Source of the DNA: DASXRA01 sp046734315
GTDB taxonomy: Bacteria; Actinomycetota; Actinomycetes; Mycobacteriales; Jatrophihabitantaceae
Length of the DNA: 18,742 nt
Reading direction: 5' to 3'
Assembly (NCBI GenBank): GCA_046734315.1
Contig: JBKPQY010000109.1
Coordinates: 1 to 18,742, forward strand
Part shown: piece after piece, positions 13,786-18,742 of the stretch
Layout: every line of letters begins with the position of its first letter
Position numbering within the stretch: position 1 is the first letter of the stretch
The notes under the pieces: generated by a model
What the model was told of the DNA's origin: nothing
Seen by the model: only the letters and a program-made list of their open reading frames with translations
Databases searched by the model: none
Position numbers and translations under genes: made by a program

Positions 13786-14607
13786 TCAGCGAGCGGTCAC
13801 GCCGAAGTCCACCGGGACAACGTGCCCAGTGATCGCCCGCGCGGCGTCGGAGCAGAGGAAGGCGGCGACCTGCGCGACCTCCTCCGGAGTCGCCATGTGC
13901 GGCGGGAGCAGCGGATTGAAGCTCGCCACGAACGTCGCCGAGCGCTGCTCGTCGCCGAAGATCGCGCCGAGGTCGTGCCCCTCGGCCATCGCGGTCGCCA
14001 CGCCGCCCGGCGCGATCGCGTTCACCCGGATCCCGAACGGCGCGAGCTCGACGGCCAGGGTGCGCATCAATCCGATGAGCCCGTGCTTCGAGGCGACGTA
14101 GTGCGACTCGTACGGGATCACCTTCACCCCTGCGACCGAGGCGGTGAGCACGATCGAGCCGCCGTTGCCCGCCTTCATCATGTATGGGACGGCCGCGCTC
14201 AGGACGCGCTGCGCGCTCGTCAGGTTGTTTCCGATCATCGCGTCCCAGTCGTCGTCGGTCAGTTCGAGGAACGGCCGGAAGAAGGAGACCCCGGCGTTCG
14301 ACACGATGACGTCAAGACGACCCAAGCCCGAGACCGCCGCGTCGATCACCGCCCGCACCGCCGCGCCGTCGCGCAGGTCCACCTCCCGCGAGACCACGCG
14401 AGCTCCGAGCGCCTCGCAGGCCCCGGCCGCCTCGGCCAGCTGCTCCGGCGTCGCGGGCGGATAGCTCGTCGGCGCGACCCGCGCGCACGCGTCGAGCAGC
14501 ACGACGTCATGGCCATTCGCCGCCAGCAACTCGGCGTGCGCCCGGCCCTGCCCGCGGGCGGCGCCGGTTACGAGCGCCACGCGACGCACGCTGCTCGGCT
14601 CGGCCAT
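13786..14607 (-). CDS. Mycofactocin-type SDR dehydrogenase
   Basis: An SDR of 273 aa of the mycofactocin-coupled subfamily (TIGR03971-like; carveol dehydrogenase type). The signature is TGAARGQGRAHA at residues 14-25, with Gln before the last Gly, and an insertion after strand 2 (DACARVAPTSYPPATPEQLA) that in known members buries a non-exchangeable NAD. Catalytic residues are S157, Y170 and K174 (YVASK). Such nicotinoproteins pass electrons to the peptide-derived redox cofactor mycofactocin instead of releasing NADH. The start at ATG 14607 is preceded by AGGGGG and lies nine bases after the stop of the DUF2889 gene. The likely substrate is a secondary alcohol of a terpenoid or steroid-like compound. 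No mycofactocin biosynthesis gene is in the window. Confidence 0.93.
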   Translation of the reverse strand: MAEPSSVRRVALVTGAARGQGRAHAELLAANGHDVVLLDACARVAPTSYPPATPEQLAEAAGACEALGARVVSREVDLRDGAAVRAVIDAAVSGLGRLDVIVSNAGVSFFRPFLELTDDDWDAMIGNNLTSAQRVLSAAVPYMMKAGNGGSIVLTASVAGVKVIPYESHYVASKHGLIGLMRTLAVELAPFGIRVNAIAPGGVATAMAEGHDLGAIFGDEQRSATFVASFNPLLPPHMATPEEVAQVAAFLCSDAARAITGHVVPVDFGVTAR

Positions 14608-14616
14608 GGATTCCCC

Positions 14617-15636
14617 CTAGAGATGCGCGGCCAGCACCGGCACGTCGGCCAGCGCCCGCAGCTCGTCGTTGAGATGCGTGCAACCCTCGGTGGTCTTCAG
14701 GCGGGCGAGCACTGCCTCGCGGAGGTCCCCAAGCGGCGTCCCGACCAGCTGGCCGACCTTCGTCACCGCGGACGGGCACTCGGCGAAGGGCAGCACCCGC
14801 GGCAGCGCCTCCAGCGCCCGCACCTCGAACGTGTCGCGCGCCGCTCGCACGCGCACCTGGTACTCGTGCACGGCGACCCGGCCACCGCCCGGCACGCGCG
14901 CGCTGTCCTGGAACATCGCGTCGACGTGGAGGTCGCCGTCGAACCAGGCGTCGAGCCGGCGGGCGCGGCGCATCGACACACCCCCGCCGTCGACGAATGC
15001 GTGCCAGCCCACCGGGTCCGCGGGGTCGGCCAGCGGCTCGACCGAGCGGGTGTCGTCGGCCGGGCGGGCGTAGCCCTCGGGCGTCAGGGCCGTCGACCCG
15101 GCACGGAAGCCGATGCAGACGCCCGCCATCCGGCGACCCTTGAAGGCGCGCTGACGCTGCCCCTGCCAGTGCTCGGGCCACTCATCGGGCCACTGCGTGA
15201 ATGCGAACCCGCCGATGAGCGTCGCGCCGGCCAGGTCGTCGAGCAACAGGTAGAGCGGGGTGCCGCGGCGGCGCTCCTCCGGCACGACTGAGGCAAGCGC
15301 GGCGCGCAGCCGCGATCCCCCGCGGGCACCGACCAGTTCGGGCAGTCGCGGCCGCTCCGGGGAGCTGCGGATCGCCTCGATCGTGCGGTCGGGCGACGCC
15401 GTCGCGTCGATCACATCCTCCGCCACCACGAGCGGCGCAGAGCCGTCGACCGGTGTGAGGAGGTCACGGGCGCGGCCGCGGATCTGGGTTCGGGTGCCCC
15501 AGCCGTGCGGCCACCACATGTCGATGGTGGACGTGCGGCGGATCGAGCCGGGCCGCCGCGGTGGCGTGGCGAGGCCGGGGCCCAGAGCGACCGGCCGGAC
15601 ATCCGGGGCAGGTGACTCCGCGCTCGCCCCCGTCAC
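14617..15636 (-). CDS. DUF2889 domain protein
   Basis: A 339-residue protein with two recognisable conserved patches of the DUF2889 family: TSTIDMWWPHGWGTRTQIRG near residue 38 and the C-terminal CTHLNDELRALADVP. The middle holds a duplicated beta-rich region with GGFAFTQWPDEWPEHWQGQ. The function of the family is unknown; actinobacterial members tend to lie in lipid, steroid and aromatic catabolic clusters (from memory). GTG 15636 is chosen because it overlaps the stop of the small upstream gene (GTGA read on the minus strand); the open frame extends further only into that gene. There is no signal peptide or membrane segment, so it is probably cytosolic. It forms a three-gene unit with the 96-aa protein and the mycofactocin-type SDR. 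Confidence 0.85.
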   Translation of the reverse strand: MTGASAESPAPDVRPVALGPGLATPPRRPGSIRRTSTIDMWWPHGWGTRTQIRGRARDLLTPVDGSAPLVVAEDVIDATASPDRTIEAIRSSPERPRLPELVGARGGSRLRAALASVVPEERRRGTPLYLLLDDLAGATLIGGFAFTQWPDEWPEHWQGQRQRAFKGRRMAGVCIGFRAGSTALTPEGYARPADDTRSVEPLADPADPVGWHAFVDGGGVSMRRARRLDAWFDGDLHVDAMFQDSARVPGGGRVAVHEYQVRVRAARDTFEVRALEALPRVLPFAECPSAVTKVGQLVGTPLGDLREAVLARLKTTEGCTHLNDELRALADVPVLAAHL

Positions 15637-15923
15637 CGGCGAACCATCGCCCGGCCCCCGTGGACCAGCGGGCCCCGCCCGCCGCGGATGCAGCGCAGCT
15701 CGAGCCCGGTCGCGGGATCCCACAGGACATCACCGGGTCGCACGTCGTGCGCTCGATGCCGGTACGTGGTACTGCACGGAAGCGGGCGCTCGGCAACGAG
15801 CGGCGCGCCGGCACACGTGATGACGTCGTCTGACTCCGCCTCGCAGATCACGACGACACACACCCCGCCGGCCGTCCCGAGGATCTGGCCAGCGCGATAG
15901 GCACGGCGCTGAGACGAGGTCAT
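15633..15923 (-). CDS. Small four-cysteine protein of unknown function
   Basis: A 96-residue protein not tied to a named function. It has an N-terminal helix, then strands GVCVVVICEAE, DVITCAGAPLV, PGDVLWDPATGLELRCIRGG and RGPLV. Four cysteines (VCVVVIC, ITCAGAP, LRCIRG) plus one in LPCSTT mark it. The pattern of CAGAP/CGGAP followed by ATGLELRC and a GxGPL end is one I remember from short actinobacterial hypothetical proteins; no activity is known to me. ATG 15923 follows GGGAGG by nine bases and is favoured over GTG 15932. The stop overlaps the DUF2889 start by GTGA, so the two products are likely made together. The fold could be a small beta barrel or a metal-binding domain. Confidence 0.7.
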   Translation of the reverse strand: MTSSQRRAYRAGQILGTAGGVCVVVICEAESDDVITCAGAPLVAERPLPCSTTYRHRAHDVRPGDVLWDPATGLELRCIRGGRGPLVHGGRAMVRR

Positions 15924-15995
15924 CGAGAACACCCTCCCAGAAAGGCGAGATTAGTGCAATGATACAACGACTTCTCAACGAGATGGAGTGACGTG
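15924..15995. promoter_or_regulatory. Divergent intergenic region, small-protein operon / DoxX operon
   Basis: This short AT-richer gap must hold promoters for both directions. CAACGA occurs at 15965-15970 and again at 15976-15981 (11-bp period), suggesting stacked half-sites on one face of the helix. On the minus strand TTGAGA is followed about 19 bases later by TAATCT, a loose promoter match. Neither copy of the 22-base motif nor the GTTATA element found further left occurs here, so regulation may differ. Confidence 0.35.
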
Positions 15996-16508
15996 GTGAG
16001 CGATCTGGATGCTGTCGACCTGGCCCTGCTGATCCTGCGGGTCGCCCTCGGCACGGTCTTCATCGCCCACGGATACAACCATGTCTTCGGCGGGGGCAAG
16101 ATCGCCGGTACCGCCCGCTGGTTCGAGAGCCTCGGCATGCGGCGGGGGGTGCTGCACGCCTGGACGGCAAGCCTCACCGAGCTCGGCGCCGGTGCGTTGC
16201 TGATCTTGGGCGTCCTCACGCCGCTGGCCTGTGCGGGCATCGTCGGGACGATGGGCGTCGCGTGGATCACCACCCACCTGCGCAACGGGTTCTTCATCTT
16301 CCGGCCGGGCGAAGGCTACGAGTACGTGATGACGCTGTCGCTCGCGGCGCTGGCGCTGGCCGGCCTCGGCGCAGGCGAATGGTCGCTGGACAACGCCTTC
16401 GACATCTTCCAGCCCGGCGGGTGGCTCGGCCTCGCTGTCGCCGCCGTGGCCGGCGGTGGTGGCGCCGCGGTGCTGCTCGCCGCGTTCTGGCGCCCCGCGC
16501 CTCGATGA
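15996..16508 (+). CDS. DoxX-family integral membrane protein
   Basis: A 170-residue membrane protein with four predicted transmembrane helices: about residues 8-27 (LALLILRVALGTVFIAHGYN), 60-95 (a long hydrophobic run with ELGAGALLILGVLTPLACAG), 110-128 (MTLSLAALALAGLGAGEW) and 142-163. The HGYNHVFGGGKIAGTARWFESLG loop and the ELGAG motif are typical of DoxX/DoxD-like proteins, which have been linked to quinone-dependent redox reactions or membrane redox complexes, without a clear biochemical role in actinobacteria. GTG 15996 follows GGAG by seven bases; GTG 15993 is the alternative. It overlaps the ligase start by ATGA, an odd pairing of a membrane protein and a soluble ligase. Confidence 0.85.
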   Translation: MSDLDAVDLALLILRVALGTVFIAHGYNHVFGGGKIAGTARWFESLGMRRGVLHAWTASLTELGAGALLILGVLTPLACAGIVGTMGVAWITTHLRNGFFIFRPGEGYEYVMTLSLAALALAGLGAGEWSLDNAFDIFQPGGWLGLAVAAVAGGGGAAVLLAAFWRPAPR

Positions 16509-18049
16509 CGGCCGGCGAACTCGACCGGTCGTCGGTCGGCGCCGCCTTCACCCGCGAGGCGACGCGCCGCCCGGACGCCGTCGCCCTGCGCTGGACCGAG
16601 GCCGGAGTCCCGATGGCGATGACCTACGCCGAGCTGCTGGACCGGGCGCGGGCCGTTGCCGCTGCCGGTGGCTCTCGCCTCGCGCCGGGCGACCGGGTCG
16701 CGATCTGGTCGTCGAACGATGCCGACTGGATCATCGCGCAGCTCGCCGCCGCTCTCGCCGGAGTAGTCCTCGTACCGCTGAACCCGGCGCTCACCGACGC
16801 CGAGGCGCGGTTCATCCTCGGCGCCAGTGGCGCCCGCCTGCTGCTGGTCTCCTCGCCCTGGCGCGGGCGCGACCTGCTGGCCTCGGCCACCGGGCTGGCG
16901 GGCGAGAGCGGAACGCTGGAGGTCGTCCCGCTCGCCGAATGGGTGGCGGACGGGCCGCGCGGTGAGGACCTGGTCGCGCTGCCCGACGTCCGTCCGGAGG
17001 AGCTCCTGCTCGTCCAGTACACCTCCGGGACGACCGGCACGCCGAAGGGGGCGATGCTCACCCACGTCGTCGGGACGAACGTGGGGCCGATCTCGCACCG
17101 GGCCCTCGGCCTCACCGAGGAGGACGTCGTCTGCTCGCCGCTGCCGTTCCACCACGTCGGCGGCTCGGTCTGCACCGTGCTCGCCACCCTCCTGAGGGGC
17201 GGCACCTACGTCGTGCTCCCGGGCTTCGACCCCGACGAGACACTGGCCACGCTCAGCCGCGAACAGGTGAGCTTCTTCGGGGGCGTCCCCACGATGCTGA
17301 TCGCGATGCTGGATGCGTGCGGCGGGCGCGCGCCGGAGCTGCCGGCGCTGCGGCGGGTGATGGTCGGCGGATCCACGGTCTCCCCCGCGCTGATCGATCG
17401 CGTCGAGCGCGCCTTCGGGGTGGAGGTGTTCAACGGGTACGGGCAGTCGGAGGCCCCGTCGGCGCTGCAGACCCGGCCGGGCGACTCGGCCGAGGTCAAG
17501 GCGATGACCATCGGCCGGCCCGACGCGCAGCGGGAACTCTCGATTCGCGACCCGGCCACGGGCCGGCCCGTCGGCGACGATGAGGTCGGTGAGCTCTGCC
17601 TGCGCGGCCCGCTTCTCATGACCGGCTATTGGGAGGAGCAGGGCCGTCCGGCTTCGTGCTTCGACTCCGACGGCTGGCTGCGCACGGGCGATCTTGGATC
17701 GCGCAGCGCCGACGGCGTCGTCACCTTGCACGGCCGGCTACGCGACCTGATCATCCGCGGCGGCGAGAACGTCTACCCCGCCGAGGTCGAGGCGGTGCTC
17801 ATCGAGCATCCGGACGTCGCCGACGTCGTCGTCGTCGCAGCACCCGACGAGCGTTGGGGTGAGGTGCCGGTCGCCTTCGTCCGTCCGGCCGGGGACCAGA
17901 TCGACCCGGCCCGGCTGGAGGCCTTCGCCCGCGAGCGGCTGGCCGGCTTCAAGGTCCCCCGGCAGTGGCATCAGGTCGCCGAGTTCCCGCTCACGGCCTC
18001 GGGCAAGGTGCAGCGGTTCCGCCTCGCCGAGCGGTTGACGCCGTCATGA
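16505..18049 (+). CDS. Acyl-CoA ligase, class I adenylate-forming enzyme
   Basis: Second ANL-superfamily acid:CoA ligase of the cluster, 514 aa, full length. The A3 loop is canonical (TSGTTGTPKG, residues 173-182), unlike the alanine variant in the ligase at 703-2199. Other motifs are the NGYGQSEAP core (replacing the usual YG-T-E with a Ser), WLRTGDLG, the hinge HGRLRDLIIRGGENVYPAEV and the catalytic lysine in LTASGKVQRF. ATG 16505 overlaps the DoxX stop and the stop overlaps the following hotdog gene (ATGA both times). A conserved His pair (LPFHHVGG) lines the acyl pocket in this group. Two different ligases in one cluster suggest that two distinct acids, perhaps an entry substrate and a ring-cleaved product, need activation. 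The substrate is unknown. Confidence 0.93.
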   Translation: MTAGELDRSSVGAAFTREATRRPDAVALRWTEAGVPMAMTYAELLDRARAVAAAGGSRLAPGDRVAIWSSNDADWIIAQLAAALAGVVLVPLNPALTDAEARFILGASGARLLLVSSPWRGRDLLASATGLAGESGTLEVVPLAEWVADGPRGEDLVALPDVRPEELLLVQYTSGTTGTPKGAMLTHVVGTNVGPISHRALGLTEEDVVCSPLPFHHVGGSVCTVLATLLRGGTYVVLPGFDPDETLATLSREQVSFFGGVPTMLIAMLDACGGRAPELPALRRVMVGGSTVSPALIDRVERAFGVEVFNGYGQSEAPSALQTRPGDSAEVKAMTIGRPDAQRELSIRDPATGRPVGDDEVGELCLRGPLLMTGYWEEQGRPASCFDSDGWLRTGDLGSRSADGVVTLHGRLRDLIIRGGENVYPAEVEAVLIEHPDVADVVVVAAPDERWGEVPVAFVRPAGDQIDPARLEAFARERLAGFKVPRQWHQVAEFPLTASGKVQRFRLAERLTPS

Positions 18050-18742
18050 CGACGGCCAACGATCAGTTGATCGACCGCATCCGGGCCGCCGGCGCCCAGG
18101 AGGCGGCTTACATCCCCGTCCACGCTCGCTTCGGCGTCCGCGCGATCGACGCGCAACCCGGACGGACGACGTTCGGGCAGGAGATCGGCCCACACCTGCT
18201 CGACGCCCGCGGCCTGCTCTGCCCGGGCGCATTCTTGATCGCGGCCGATGCTGCCCTGGGCAGCGCCATCGCGACCGGGCTACCGCCGCATTGGTCGGTC
18301 ATGTCGCTCTCGATTCACGTGCAGTTCGTCACTCTCGATCCCGGCGCGGCCCGCGACTTCGCGATCCGGGCAGAATCGGTGCACGTCGGCGAGCGGTCCG
18401 CATTCTCGGTCGGGACGATCATCGACGATGCCGGACGCACGGTTGCGCACATCTCCAGCCAATGCGGGTTCGTCGCGACCCCGCGCACGCTCGGACCGTT
18501 CGCGCCCATGACGACCTTCGACCCCATCGGGCCGGGCGAACCGAGCGAGGGCGAGCTGGCGGCGGTCGCCGTGCGTCGGGCGGGTGCCCGGCTGGCGAGC
18601 TCCGCCGACGGTGAGGTGACCGTCGTCGCCACGTCGACGCCCGACGTGCGAAACAGCCGCGGCGACCTCCAGGGTGGGGTGCTCGGCCTGCTCGCCGAGC
18701 AGGCGATCTCGGCCTGCCTCGTCCGCAGTTCCCCCGCGCTCG
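18046..18742 (+). CDS. Double-hotdog thioesterase-like protein (partial, runs off the window)
   Basis: The gene starts at ATG 18046, overlapping the ligase stop by ATGA, and stays open for 232 codons to the window end. Two tandem hotdog repeats are visible: the first with a helix beginning LCPGAFLIAADAALGSAIAT and strands WSVMSLSIHVQFVTL and IRAESVHVGERSAFSVGTII; the second starting near residue 190 with VRNSRGDLQGGVLGLLAEQA, whose GDLQGG stands where PaaI thioesterases have the active HGG. This suggests an acyl-CoA thioesterase or dehydratase-like protein with the catalytic helix in the second repeat. It probably acts on the product of the neighbouring ligase or recycles CoA. The C-terminal end and the exact family cannot be settled because the gene is truncated by the window edge. 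Confidence 0.8.
   Translation, partial: MTTANDQLIDRIRAAGAQEAAYIPVHARFGVRAIDAQPGRTTFGQEIGPHLLDARGLLCPGAFLIAADAALGSAIATGLPPHWSVMSLSIHVQFVTLDPGAARDFAIRAESVHVGERSAFSVGTIIDDAGRTVAHISSQCGFVATPRTLGPFAPMTTFDPIGPGEPSEGELAAVAVRRAGARLASSADGEVTVVATSTPDVRNSRGDLQGGVLGLLAEQAISACLVRSSPAL

Noticed and set aside
1..18742. Mobile element, prophage or CRISPR signals
   Set aside because: No transposase, integrase, terminal inverted repeats, tRNA target or regularly spaced repeats were seen; the only repeat is the two-copy 23-bp unit near 2253-2308.

Overview
The window is high-GC actinobacterial DNA (probably Mycobacteriales or Pseudonocardiales; inferred from GC-rich codon use, GTG starts, a mycofactocin-type dehydrogenase, a DUF2889 protein and a DUF35/lipid-transfer-protein pair). 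It is densely packed with catabolic genes that act on CoA thioesters. There are no RNA genes, CRISPR arrays, insertion sequences or phage genes that I can see, and no gene-free stretch longer than about 200 bases.

Layout. Left block (1-3356): a SnoaL/NTF2-like protein converges on an acyl-CoA ligase read leftward. The ligase diverges from a TetR-family regulator, across a 192-base control region with a palindrome, a 23-bp direct repeat and two hairpins. The regulator is translationally coupled to a 110-aa protein of unknown function. Second block (3359-5070, minus strand): a PaaI-like hotdog thioesterase followed by a metal-dependent amidohydrolase that has its own near-consensus promoter. 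Central block (5161-13776, plus strand): seven tightly packed genes, the first six joined by 4-base ATGA/GTGA overlaps. They encode a three-subunit molybdenum hydroxylase (FAD, 2x[2Fe-2S] and Mo subunits), an SDR dehydrogenase, a DUF35 zinc-ribbon/OB-fold protein, a thiolase-fold lipid-transfer-like protein lacking the thiolase catalytic residues, and a fused two-domain class III CoA-transferase. Right minus-strand block (13786-15923): a small cysteine-containing protein, a DUF2889 protein and a mycofactocin-type SDR. Right plus-strand block (15996-18742): a DoxX membrane protein, a second acyl-CoA ligase and a double-hotdog protein cut by the window end.

How the parts may work together (inference). 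An organic acid could be activated by a CoA ligase or by the CoA-transferase, hydroxylated with water-derived oxygen by the molybdenum enzyme, oxidised by an SDR, and cleaved by the DUF35/Ltp pair as an acyl-CoA retro-aldolase, with thioesterases releasing products or rescuing CoA. The molybdenum subunit has AYRGPW where CO dehydrogenase has its cysteine loop, so this is not a CO oxidation operon. The substrate cannot be read from sequence; a cyclic terpenoid, steroid fragment or aromatic/heterocyclic acid would fit. The most unusual points are the co-transcription of a molybdenum hydroxylase with an Ltp2/DUF35-like aldolase pair and a half-degenerate fused CoA-transferase, and a 22-bp motif shared by the regulator and amidohydrolase promoters that may define the TetR regulon.
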